A stretch of DNA of 62,470 nt, taken from the NCBI GenBank assembly GCA_030425425.1, contig JAUIAO010000036.1:1-62470 (forward strand), in the 5' to 3' direction. This DNA is from Bacteroidia bacterium. GTDB lineage: Bacteria; Bacteroidota; Bacteroidia; Cytophagales; Cyclobacteriaceae. The notes beneath the pieces were generated by a model. The model was not told where the DNA came from. It saw nothing but the letters and a program-made list of their open reading frames with translations, and did not search any database. Made by a program: the position numbers and the translations under genes. Below, piece after piece: positions 50,565 through 59,984 of the stretch (within the stretch, counting starts at the first letter, position 1; every line of letters begins with the position of its first letter).

Positions 50565-53387
50565 ATGTTATTGAGAAGCACGGCTTTACTTTTCATTTTT
50601 ATTACTCTATTGGCTTGCAATCAGCAAAATGAATCAAGCCTCAAACTATGGTACGACGAGCCCGCAGAAGAATGGACAGAAGCTTTGCCTATTGGCAATG
50701 GGCGCATAGGAGCGATGGTCTATGGAGGAGTGAAGCAGGAACATATCCAGTTTAATGAAGAAACACTATGGACCGGCAAGCCGAGAAATTACAATCGAGA
50801 AGGAGCTGCCGCATATCTTCCTAAAATCAGGCAATTGCTCTTCGAAGGAAAGCAAAAGGAGGCTGAAAATTTGGCGGGACAGGTATTCATGGGCACACAG
50901 AGCAATGAGGAAAATTACGATAGAGAACTTCAGCTTTGGAAAGACAAAGTCAATTCTGAGGCGGCAAAGCTATCAGCCGTAGCATTTGATGATTCAAAGT
51001 GGTTAGATATGCCAGTTTGGATTGTAGATGGTTGGGAATCAATCGGATACCCTGGATTAGATGGTTCTATTTGGATGCGCTTTTCGTTTGATTTACCTGA
51101 GGATTGGGTAGGAAAGGATCTGACCTTGAATTTAGGCCGGATCATGAATGAAGACATTACTTACGTAAATGGTAAAGAAGTTGGCACAGAAAGGAATCCG
51201 TATGCGCACCGCAGATATAAAGTTCCAGCTACCGTATTTCAACCAGGAAAGAATGTCATTGCCGTTCATGTTTTTGATTATTACGACAAAGGAGGGATGG
51301 TTGGCTTCAAGACAGGTGAACCAATGGTCGTTTACCCGACTGGCGGGTCCTTTGATGAAGGAATAGACTTAAATGTGGCCTGGAAATGCTTTTTTCAAGA
51401 CACTAATCCACCTGAGTATCCGAGGTACCTCGCTGCTTACCAGCCATTTGGAGATTTGAAGATTGAGTTTTTAGATCTTGATTCAGAACCCAAAAATTAT
51501 AAGAGATCATTGGATCTTGGCAAGGCCATCACCACTGTCAATTTTGATTTGAATGGCACGAGTTACTCTCGGGAGTATTTTGTTTCAGCTCCTGATCAGG
51601 CATTAATTGGAAAGTTTGAAGCAAGTGAAAAAGGTCAACTCCATTTCACTTTGAGCTTTGATGCGATTCATGAACAATGGTATCAAGAGATTCTCAATGA
51701 TCAATCTATTCAGTTAACTGTAAAAGTGAAAAATGGAGCACTTCGGGGTGTTGCTGATTGCAAGATTCATACTGTTGGAGGAACGGTCGAAGTGACCAAA
51801 ACAGGTATTGTGGTACGAAATGCTGATGAAGCCATTTTCGGCCTAACAGCTTCCACCAATTATCGAGGCTATGAGGATGTTTCCGGCAATCCGGAATCTA
51901 GTTCGTTTGAAGATCTGACCAGCTTAGACCTTTCAGAATATGATGAGATCAAAAAAAGGCATTTCGCTGATTATCAGCAATATTTCGATCGGTTCAGTAT
52001 TGATCTTGATGGAGATCAGTCAGATTCATTAACTACTGATCAAAGAATAAGCAAATTTCAACAGTCACAAGATCCTGCACTACTCGCACTTTATGTACAA
52101 TACAGTCGATATCTGTTGATTTCCAGCTCTCGGCCAGGCACCAATCCAGCCAATTTACAAGGTATCTGGAATGATGATCTCACACCACCGTGGGATAGTA
52201 AGTATACGACCAATATCAATGCAGAAATGAATTACTGGCCGGCAGAACCGTTGAATCTTTCTGAGCTTCATGCGCCGCTGTTTAAAATGATCGAAGAAGT
52301 GGCCGCAAAAGGTCAGGAAACTTCCGAAAAACATTATGGCCTGGAAGGTTGGGTACTTCATCACAATACAGACCAATGGCGGGGTACTGCTCCCGTGAAT
52401 CATGCGAATCACGGTATTTGGCCGACTGGTGGCGCGTGGCTTTGCCAGCATCTTTGGCAGCATTTTGAATATTCCAGTGACACTACCTTTTTAAAGGAAC
52501 GTGCCTATCCACTGATGAAAGGCGCAGCATTATTCTTCAGAGATTACTTAATCGAAGATCCTCAATCCGGTTACCTAATTAGTGGACCTTCCAACTCACC
52601 AGAAAATGGAGGGTTGGTCATGGGGCCTACAATGGACCATCAGATTATTAGAGAACTGTTTGAAAATTGTATTGAAGCTGCTCAAATTTTAAATGTGGAT
52701 CAAGCCTTTGCTCAGCAGCTTGACGATAAGCTCATGAAACTTGCTCCGCATCAGATCGGACGATATGGTCAGCTGCAGGAGTGGCTGGAAGACAAGGACG
52801 ATCCTGACAATGAACACCGTCATGTTTCTCACCTCTGGGGAGTTTATCCCGGTGATCAAATCAATATAAATACCCCAGAATTACTGAATGCCGCAAAACA
52901 ATCACTTGAATTTAGAGGAGATGATGGTACCGGTTGGAGTCTGGCCTGGAAAATCAACCTTTGGGCACGTTTCAGAGATGGAGATCGTGCGTGGAAGATG
53001 ATCAATAATTTATTCCGACCAGCTTGGGTGGAAGGTAAGCGAGGTGGGGGTTCTTATAAAAACCTCTTTGATGCACATCCTCCATTTCAGATTGATGGAA
53101 ATTTTGGTGCAGCCGCAGGTATAGCCGATATGCTCATACAAATGGAAGGGGATACTTTAGTAATACTTCCTGCATTACCAACCGCTTTACCAGATGGTCA
53201 GGTACAAGGGTTGCGTATTCCTGGAAATATCGAAGTTGACATAAGATGGTCAGAGGGATCATTGGTATCACTGGAATTGCTCTCTGGATTCGATCGTACA
53301 TTGTTTGTAAAGTATCAGAATGAAATAACAGCTTTAACACTCTCAAAAAATGAACAGCAGTCTATCCCTTCTGGCGTGTTCAAATAG
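50565..53387 (+). CDS. GH95 lipoprotein with inserted jelly-roll domain
   Basis: This 940-residue lipoprotein has lipid-attachment Cys18 (LLACNQQ). GH95 hallmarks are present: LPIGNGRIGAM near 41-51, [12 protein letters not shown] (Asn about 549 and 551), and QIDGNFG (Asp about 843). Compared with the 829-residue GH95 at 17633, about 175 residues (roughly 111-287) are inserted in the N-terminal beta domain. The insert, including SIWMRFSFDLP, LGRIMNEDITYVNGKEVG and NVIAVHVFDYYDKGG, looks like the galactose-binding jelly roll of sialate O-acetylesterases. The domain may bind or position a side chain. Expected activity: alpha-L-fucosidase or alpha-L-galactosidase. Confidence 0.9.
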   Translation: MLLRSTALLFIFITLLACNQQNESSLKLWYDEPAEEWTEALPIGNGRIGAMVYGGVKQEHIQFNEETLWTGKPRNYNREGAAAYLPKIRQLLFEGKQKEAENLAGQVFMGTQSNEENYDRELQLWKDKVNSEAAKLSAVAFDDSKWLDMPVWIVDGWESIGYPGLDGSIWMRFSFDLPEDWVGKDLTLNLGRIMNEDITYVNGKEVGTERNPYAHRRYKVPATVFQPGKNVIAVHVFDYYDKGGMVGFKTGEPMVVYPTGGSFDEGIDLNVAWKCFFQDTNPPEYPRYLAAYQPFGDLKIEFLDLDSEPKNYKRSLDLGKAITTVNFDLNGTSYSREYFVSAPDQALIGKFEASEKGQLHFTLSFDAIHEQWYQEILNDQSIQLTVKVKNGALRGVADCKIHTVGGTVEVTKTGIVVRNADEAIFGLTASTNYRGYEDVSGNPESSSFEDLTSLDLSEYDEIKKRHFADYQQYFDRFSIDLDGDQSDSLTTDQRISKFQQSQDPALLALYVQYSRYLLISSSRPGTNPANLQGIWNDDLTPPWDSKYTTNINAEMNYWPAEPLNLSELHAPLFKMIEEVAAKGQETSEKHYGLEGWVLHHNTDQWRGTAPVNHANHGIWPTGGAWLCQHLWQHFEYSSDTTFLKERAYPLMKGAALFFRDYLIEDPQSGYLISGPSNSPENGGLVMGPTMDHQIIRELFENCIEAAQILNVDQAFAQQLDDKLMKLAPHQIGRYGQLQEWLEDKDDPDNEHRHVSHLWGVYPGDQININTPELLNAAKQSLEFRGDDGTGWSLAWKINLWARFRDGDRAWKMINNLFRPAWVEGKRGGGSYKNLFDAHPPFQIDGNFGAAAGIADMLIQMEGDTLVILPALPTALPDGQVQGLRIPGNIEVDIRWSEGSLVSLELLSGFDRTLFVKYQNEITALTLSKNEQQSIPSGVFK

Positions 53388-53781
53388 GAAGATCGAATTT
53401 TATTTATGTGATACCAATAAGTCTCAGTAGTTTCATTATAGGAAAATACGCAAAGATTAAATGTTTGTCATTTTTTATGTCCAATCTTGACAAAATCTCA
53501 AATAATCAATAAGGCGTTATTAGATTGACAATTGCAATCCTTTATTGTTGTCAATCTCTAAAAATGGTTTCCTGAAATCTACAAAGAAATTATCATTTCA
53601 ATAAGTGTTAATAACTCTTCAACATGATAGGACAGGATGGTTCTCTATGCATTATTGGGGAATATTGATACTGACTTTAAGAGAGTTTGGTTCTATCTGT
53701 TTTCATCTCGCAAATCATCGCGACAAAAGGCAAATAGTCCAAACTTCCAGATACTTAACGGGCAACAGCCCTGTGGTTCAT
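53388..53781. promoter_or_regulatory. susC upstream region with two long palindromes
   Basis: This 394-base region holds TTTGTCA (53464-53470) facing TGACAAA (53488-53494), then AGATTGACAA (53522-53531) facing its exact reverse complement TTGTCAATCT (53548-53557). CATGA-N5-CAGGA follows at 53623-53637. The reading frame of susC stays open back to 53605, but the signal peptide fixes the start at 53782, leaving this as a long leader or control region. Confidence 0.6.
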
Positions 53782-56700
53782 ATGAAAGGAATGAATTTAA
53801 AAGCAGCATTGAGTTTTCTAGCCATATTTTGGCTTCATTTTTTGGTCTTTGCTCAGCAGGATCAAATCACAGTAACAGGTAGGGTGATTGGAGAAGATTC
53901 TCCTGACGGGTTGCCCGGAGTTACCGTACAGATAAAAGGTACCAGTAAAGGAGTAATCTCCGATATTGATGGTAATTATCAGATATCTACTGCACCGGAT
54001 GATGTGTTGATTTACTCATTTATGGGTTATCATTCGATTGAGCAATCTGTCAACAATAGAAACGTCATAAACGTAACGCTTCCTCTTGATGTAAAGGGGC
54101 TGGAAGAAGTAGTTATTGTTGGATATGGTGAGCAGAAAAAGGCGAATTTGACAGGTGCTGTAACTTCTATTGATACAAAAGATTTAGACGAAATTCCTAC
54201 CGGAAACTTAGCAATGGGTCTGGTCGGTAAAATGGCGGGTGTACAAGTTAATAGAAATGGAACAGGGATTCCAGGTACCAATACTCCACTTATCATTCGT
54301 AATGAGTCAGCATCCAGTCTCCAAAGACAAGTTTTATATGTCATAGACGGGGTAATCTATTCTGATAACGACTTTCATGCTGTACCAGGACCATCTGGAT
54401 CCGAAGTGTTTAACAGACTTGATCCGTCTGAAATCGAGAGTATATCGATCTTAAAAGATGGAGCCGCTGCAGTGTATGGTGCCAGAGCCGCAGGAGGTGT
54501 TGTAATTGTGAAAACAAAAAGAGGTCAAATTGGAAAACCAAAATTTTCTTACAATGGATCAGCTGGAATTGGCCAACCAACTAACATTCCAGACATGCTA
54601 ACTGGAGAACAACACGCAGAATTATGGAATGCATTATTGGATGTTCAAAAGAACGACTTAAACCAAAGAGTAAATCCAGACCTCTATTTTGATGATGAAG
54701 AATTAGCGGAAATCAGAACTCGAAATTATGACTGGCTGGATGGACTTTACAAAGCAGCGTATAATCAGCGACATGCATTGTCAATATCTGGAGGAACAGA
54801 TCAGGCAAGGTATTTCCTGTCAGGTACTTTCTACAACGAAACAGGAAACTACGACAAACTTTGGTACAAAAGGTATTCACTACGTTCTAACATGGAATAT
54901 GACATCAAGGAAGACTTCACATTCGGACTTGGTATCAACTATAGTGTGGGCAATAGAAAGAATCCAAACTATGATCCAGAAGGAACTAGTGTAAATGAAG
55001 GTGTATTAAGAGATTGGTACAAACGACCATTGACAGCTGCTAAATGGATTCCCCCAACAGTTGATGGCCTCCCGGTTAATAATGGAGCGTGGAACCCGTA
55101 TGGGCTACAACAATCTGAAAACTATAGAACAAGCTCAAGTGATAACATAAACCTTTCTGCAAGATTGGATTATAAAGCACCTTTTTTAGAGGGACTATCA
55201 TTCAAAGGATTGTTGTCTTACAACATTAATTCCAGTTACGATACTCGTTTTGGCCAAGATTATGAAGTATATAACTTCTACAATCCTCAAGATGGTGTAT
55301 ATGAAGGGAATTTGTCATCAGTTTTAATACCAAATAGTGAAGGTCTTAGAGAAAGTTATAGTAGAGGTAACATGTATCAAATAAATGTTTCCTCCATGTA
55401 CAATACACAGATTGGGAAACATAATCTCTCTGCTATGCTGGTATATGAACAGCAGGAAGGTAATACAAGAGGATTCTGGGCTAGTAAAGAAAACGCCAAT
55501 ATTGATGGTTTTGACTATTTCTGGGCATTCACTGATGCAACCAATAACGTTGATGGTATATACAATATCAGTGGAAGATGGAGTGTAATAGGCAGATTAA
55601 ACTATGATTATGACGGTAAATATCTATTTGAGTCAAGTTTTAGATCTGAAGCCTCTAATAAATTTGCTCCTGAATACCGATTCGGAATATTTCCAGCATT
55701 TTCACTTGGCTGGGTGGTTTCTGAGGAGTCCTTCTTTAAAGATAATATCGATTTTATTGACTTCTTTAAAGTACGGTCTTCTATTGGTATAACAGGAAAT
55801 GATGGAAACTCTGCTCCGTCAGAATGGAAACCAACATTTATTTCTGGTAGCTCAGGACCAATTTTTGGCACTGGAAATGGCGTTTTATCTAATACTCTTG
55901 AAGCAAGAAACAATGGTTTTTATGTCCCTTCCAGAACATGGGCAAAAACCAGAAACTTTAACGTTGGCGGTGATTTATCGGCATTCGGAAATAAACTAGA
56001 AATCACTGGAGAGTATTATTATGTTCTGATTTATGATGCTTTTGATAGAATGCAAAACATCCCGTTTTTGGTTGGAAATCCTAAACCTCCATTCGAAAAC
56101 TACAAGGAATCATTCTCTAGAGGATTCGAATTGCAGACAGAATATTCAGACGCAATCAATCAGGATATTAAATTTTCGGTCTATGCCAACTTTACCAAAC
56201 GAAAAAGCAGACCTCTTAAATTGTATCAAAACCCATCTGTCTTAGGAACCTGGGAAGATCAACTTTTAAATGATGATAGCAATCAGCCAGGTTATTTTGC
56301 TATGGGTATTATTAAAGATGACGCGCATCTCCAGGAAGTGTTAGAAATGTATCCTAACCAACCAAAGATTTTCTTCAACGGAGATTCTGTACCTGCCTTG
56401 GGAAATATTCCTATTGCTCCTGGTATGATCTATTACAAAGACGTAGGAGGTCCTAATAGAAGTAGAGTTCCTGATGGTAAAATTGACGGTAATGACAGAG
56501 GGATAATTGCAGAATATACCACAGCTCCTTACAATTATGGTTTTGGATTTAGCTTCAACTATAAAAGATGGAGATTAAACGCCGCTTTTGGTGGAGCATT
56601 TGGACATAAGGTTTTCATCGAAAAGGATGAGCAGGTAGTTAATACCGTTTCTGATCTGGTAATCACCCAATCTCAAAACACTTTTTCCTGGTGGAATGAC

Positions 56701-57006
56701 TACTGGTCCCCTGAAAATACAGATGCTGCATTGCCAAGACCCTATGAATACGGTTTTGCAGGTGAAACCTCTACATTCTGGATGAGAGATGGTCATACCC
56801 TCAGACTAAATAATGTGAGTTTGTCATATAATATGCCAGACAATATCGCGAGCAGGTTGAGGATGTCTAATTTCAAGGTTTATGCATCTGCAACTAACCT
56901 TTGGACCATCATTAGTCCATTTGACTTTAAGGATCCTGCCGTTTCCAGGGCATTTGATTACCCTCTGGTAAGAATGATTAACATGGGTTTGAGCTTTTCA
57001 ATATAA
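53782..57006 (+). CDS. susC: SusC-like TonB-dependent outer-membrane transporter
   Basis: The start at 53782 is chosen because it gives a signal peptide ending at LVFAQ; a second ATG three codons later is equivalent. The 1074-residue protein has an N-terminal carboxypeptidase-like domain (TVTGRVIGEDSPDGLPGVTV), a TonB-box/plug region with EEVVIVGYGEQKKANLTGAV, and a C-terminal 22-stranded barrel ending LGLSFSI-like. With the SusD protein encoded five bases downstream it forms the lidded importer for large oligosaccharides, here most likely pectic fragments. It is the only SusC in the window. Confidence 0.93.
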   Translation: MKGMNLKAALSFLAIFWLHFLVFAQQDQITVTGRVIGEDSPDGLPGVTVQIKGTSKGVISDIDGNYQISTAPDDVLIYSFMGYHSIEQSVNNRNVINVTLPLDVKGLEEVVIVGYGEQKKANLTGAVTSIDTKDLDEIPTGNLAMGLVGKMAGVQVNRNGTGIPGTNTPLIIRNESASSLQRQVLYVIDGVIYSDNDFHAVPGPSGSEVFNRLDPSEIESISILKDGAAAVYGARAAGGVVIVKTKRGQIGKPKFSYNGSAGIGQPTNIPDMLTGEQHAELWNALLDVQKNDLNQRVNPDLYFDDEELAEIRTRNYDWLDGLYKAAYNQRHALSISGGTDQARYFLSGTFYNETGNYDKLWYKRYSLRSNMEYDIKEDFTFGLGINYSVGNRKNPNYDPEGTSVNEGVLRDWYKRPLTAAKWIPPTVDGLPVNNGAWNPYGLQQSENYRTSSSDNINLSARLDYKAPFLEGLSFKGLLSYNINSSYDTRFGQDYEVYNFYNPQDGVYEGNLSSVLIPNSEGLRESYSRGNMYQINVSSMYNTQIGKHNLSAMLVYEQQEGNTRGFWASKENANIDGFDYFWAFTDATNNVDGIYNISGRWSVIGRLNYDYDGKYLFESSFRSEASNKFAPEYRFGIFPAFSLGWVVSEESFFKDNIDFIDFFKVRSSIGITGNDGNSAPSEWKPTFISGSSGPIFGTGNGVLSNTLEARNNGFYVPSRTWAKTRNFNVGGDLSAFGNKLEITGEYYYVLIYDAFDRMQNIPFLVGNPKPPFENYKESFSRGFELQTEYSDAINQDIKFSVYANFTKRKSRPLKLYQNPSVLGTWEDQLLNDDSNQPGYFAMGIIKDDAHLQEVLEMYPNQPKIFFNGDSVPALGNIPIAPGMIYYKDVGGPNRSRVPDGKIDGNDRGIIAEYTTAPYNYGFGFSFNYKRWRLNAAFGGAFGHKVFIEKDEQVVNTVSDLVITQSQNTFSWWNDYWSPENTDAALPRPYEYGFAGETSTFWMRDGHTLRLNNVSLSYNMPDNIASRLRMSNFKVYASATNLWTIISPFDFKDPAVSRAFDYPLVRMINMGLSFSI

Positions 57007-57011
57007 AAGAC

Positions 57012-58856
57012 GTGAAAAATATATCTAAAATAACGCTATTTATTTTTTTACAAGCTGCCCTGATTTCTTGTAATGACGTTTTACAAGTGGAAGATCAGAA
57101 AGCTGTAGATGCAGACAAGGTTTTTAATGATCCCGCCTATGCGGAATTATTTTTGAATAATCTTTACGGTTTTACACTTCCGGGTTGGAGAGCCACTTCC
57201 GGAGTTACTATGACTGATGAGTCACTGGGTAGAAATGACTATCTAGACGGGTCACTAATAGATCCTACATCTGGAAATCCTGACGCAACACTCGGGGATT
57301 ACTCATCTGATACATACAGAAAGATTAGAAACATCAATGTTTTCATTGATGAGCTGGAAAAAGGCGACATAGACGAAACAACGAAAAATACTTATCTGGG
57401 CCAGGCATTGTTCCTGAGAGCATGGATGTATTGGCAATTAGTTTTTGACTATGGTGGTGTGCCAATGGTAATGGAAGCAATAGATATTAATGATGATATT
57501 TCAGAAGAACTACCTAGATCAACAGCCTCAGAATGTGTATCTCTAATCGTAGAGGATCTGGATAATGCATTGGAACTGATAGGTACCTATGGCGCAGATA
57601 ACTATGGTAGAATTACGAAATCTGTAGTAGCTTCTTTCAAAGGTAGAGTCCTTTTGTTTTATGCAAGTCCGATGTTTGATCCGGATGGAATGACTAACCC
57701 TGATGGAATAGCATCCAGATGGGAAGCGGCCTATCAGGCAAATCTCGAAGCAAAGCAAATTGCCGAATCTGAAGGACATGAGTTGTTTGCTGACTTCAGT
57801 AAAATTTTCCTCCAAGAGGATAACCCTGAAAACATATTTATTCGAAAATATACGACTGGATATTCTACTCATGGGTTTGAAAATCAGGTAAGACCTGGAT
57901 CTGCAAAAAGTACCGGAAGTGCTACTTCTACTCCTTCGTGGGACCTGGCGACATCATTCCCGATGAAATCAGGTCTGGCTATAGACGATCCGGCATCTGG
58001 ATACGACGAAAACGTATTTTGGAAAGACAGAGACCCAAGGTTCTACGCTACTATAGCATACAATAGCTGTGCCTGGAAATTTAAGGGCAGAGATGACGAA
58101 AGACAGTGGGCCTACAACAATAACGACCAGGAAAATTTAGTACCTCTAAGCGGTATGTATCTCAGAAAGCATATTAATACTGAATTAGCCATTACAGAAG
58201 TAACTGCTACTCCGACAGATTGGGTAGAAATACGATTTGCAGAAGTATTATTAAACCTGGCAGAAAGTGCCAATGAAGTAGGTAAACAAACTGAAGCTTT
58301 GGAACTGCTTTATGCAATTCGAGACAGAGCAGGAATAGAAGAAGGAACAGGTAATTATGGCATACCATCCGGGCTATCAAAAGGCGGACTCAGAGAAGTC
58401 ATAATGAATGAGCGCAAAATAGAGATGGCTTATGAAAGCAAACGATATTGGGATTTGAAAAGAAGAAATCTATATGTAAATGGTGCTGATGGTTCACTAG
58501 GAACAGGCCTAAATAGTACTATTAGAAAACAAATTCGTACATCGGTTAATACGGCATACATAATAGGAATTAATCCCGGACTCTCAGGAGCAGCTCAGCC
58601 CGAAGATTCTGCATTCTTTTTGTTTGAAAATGCGATGAGAGACACCATAAACTGGGATAATCCGGAAAACTATGAAAATTATTTCACCACTGAAATAGAG
58701 GATTTCGACCTAACACCAATTCAATATCAGCAACCAAAATATAATTTTTCTTACATGCCATTCAATGCATTAGTAAAAAATTCCAACTTGGAACAAACTA
58801 TTGGTTGGCTAGATGAAAATGGTGAGTTAGGGACTTTCGATCCCTTACAAGATTAG
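57012..58856 (+). CDS. susD: SusD-like glycan-binding lipoprotein (RagB/SusD)
   Basis: This 614-residue protein starts at GTG and has an SPII signal with Cys20 (ISCNDVL). TPR-like helices typical of SusD are visible: LGQALFLRAWMYWQLVFDYGGVPMV, RITKSVVASFKGRVLLFYASPMFD, and the C-terminal EVIMNERKIEMAYESKRYWDLKRR. It caps the SusC barrel and selects the oligosaccharide. Longer than average because of C-terminal loops, in keeping with a complex ligand. Confidence 0.93.
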   Translation: MKNISKITLFIFLQAALISCNDVLQVEDQKAVDADKVFNDPAYAELFLNNLYGFTLPGWRATSGVTMTDESLGRNDYLDGSLIDPTSGNPDATLGDYSSDTYRKIRNINVFIDELEKGDIDETTKNTYLGQALFLRAWMYWQLVFDYGGVPMVMEAIDINDDISEELPRSTASECVSLIVEDLDNALELIGTYGADNYGRITKSVVASFKGRVLLFYASPMFDPDGMTNPDGIASRWEAAYQANLEAKQIAESEGHELFADFSKIFLQEDNPENIFIRKYTTGYSTHGFENQVRPGSAKSTGSATSTPSWDLATSFPMKSGLAIDDPASGYDENVFWKDRDPRFYATIAYNSCAWKFKGRDDERQWAYNNNDQENLVPLSGMYLRKHINTELAITEVTATPTDWVEIRFAEVLLNLAESANEVGKQTEALELLYAIRDRAGIEEGTGNYGIPSGLSKGGLREVIMNERKIEMAYESKRYWDLKRRNLYVNGADGSLGTGLNSTIRKQIRTSVNTAYIIGINPGLSGAAQPEDSAFFLFENAMRDTINWDNPENYENYFTTEIEDFDLTPIQYQQPKYNFSYMPFNALVKNSNLEQTIGWLDENGELGTFDPLQD

Positions 58857-58893
58857 TGCATAAATGAAGTATGAAGTTTAAATAAATACGCGT

Positions 58894-59910
58894 ATGATGA
58901 AGAATCGACAAACGATTAAAATGATGATGTCTGCTTTATTCTTTTTAGTGGCCATACTAGGCTACTCTCAGGAAGCAGTAGATACTACAATAGTTTTGAA
59001 TCCAGGAGAGTGGATTCCAGCAGATACTGGATACTACCTGATGGGAGTAGACAAAGATCTGATTGGTGACGATGGAGTTACTGAACACTACGATGGTTGC
59101 TATGACGCTTACGGTGACGATGACCATAGAGAAGGCGGCGAGCAATTTGGCTGGGAATATGGTAATGTAATTATATTTAGAGGCTGCGATACTGATCCAG
59201 GAGTAGTGGATGATGTGATTAAAGGAACACAGCCAGAAGAAAACTGGCCATCCGTAGGAAATATTATTCAGTTGGGTAAAATGAAATACGGTAATTCTGA
59301 TTCTATGCAGATTGGAGGATATCTGATCAGTCCTGAATTTACCAGTCTTAGTAAACTGGAAGTGAAAGTAGGTACGGATGTATCTATCAACAATAGCCGT
59401 TCGATCTGGATAATGATTGAAGCATCTGCAGATGGAGGTCAGACCTGGGAATATTTCGATAATAATTCCGGAACAGCATACATTCATCAGCAATTGACCA
59501 ATCAAGGTGGAGACATACATACCTATACAGCTGGTTCCAATGATGGCTTTGATGCTATCGCAGCATTGTCTGAATCAGGAGCGATTAAACTGAGAATTCA
59601 AACTGTATTTCCACAATTCGGTGGTGGTACTGGTGAACGTCTAAAAATCTGGGAAGTAACCATCGAAGGAAAAACCGTTCCAACATCTGGTGGTGGCGGA
59701 AATGAGGATGTGCTATCAGCAAAACTTCCAATATCAAAATCATTTACCATATCAGATGATGAGATTGTAGCGGCTAGAGGACTTGAATTATCCGTTTACA
59801 CCTTATCCGGTGTTATGGTTGGCTCAGGTCAGAGCGTACATGTCTGTAATTCTGGTCTTTATGTAGTGAAAACTACGGACGGACAAACCAAGAAAATTTA
59901 CCTTAAATAA
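58894..59910 (+). CDS. Secreted T9SS-sorted protein, function unknown
   Basis: This 338-residue protein has a signal peptide (LFFLVAILGYSQ), an Asp/Gly-rich beta-sandwich region (about 40-260) that could be a carbohydrate-binding module, a short GGGG linker, and a C-terminal sorting-like domain ending QTKKIYLK. It follows SusD by 37 bases and ends at a strong terminator. By position it may be a surface glycan-binding protein (SusE/F role), though no sequence motif shows this. Confidence 0.65.
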   Translation: MMKNRQTIKMMMSALFFLVAILGYSQEAVDTTIVLNPGEWIPADTGYYLMGVDKDLIGDDGVTEHYDGCYDAYGDDDHREGGEQFGWEYGNVIIFRGCDTDPGVVDDVIKGTQPEENWPSVGNIIQLGKMKYGNSDSMQIGGYLISPEFTSLSKLEVKVGTDVSINNSRSIWIMIEASADGGQTWEYFDNNSGTAYIHQQLTNQGGDIHTYTAGSNDGFDAIAALSESGAIKLRIQTVFPQFGGGTGERLKIWEVTIEGKTVPTSGGGGNEDVLSAKLPISKSFTISDDEIVAARGLELSVYTLSGVMVGSGQSVHVCNSGLYVVKTTDGQTKKIYLK

Positions 59911-59928
59911 TTTTTCACTAAATCAAGC

Positions 59929-59964
59929 AGGCCCAACGGGAAAAATCCCAAGAGGGCCTTTTAA
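59929..59964 (+). terminator. Rho-independent terminator after the SusCD unit
   Basis: AGGCCC (59929-59934) pairs with GGGCCT (59954-59959), with an inner GGGA/TCCC stem (59938-59941 and 59946-59949), followed by TTTT. It ends the susC-susD-58894 transcript just before the next gene. Confidence 0.75.
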
Positions 59965-59984
59965 ACCCTAAACTTTATGACAAT

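Noticed and set aside
53605-53781. N-terminal extension of SusC
   Set aside because: The open frame upstream of 53782 has no signal character and would place the true signal peptide inside the protein.
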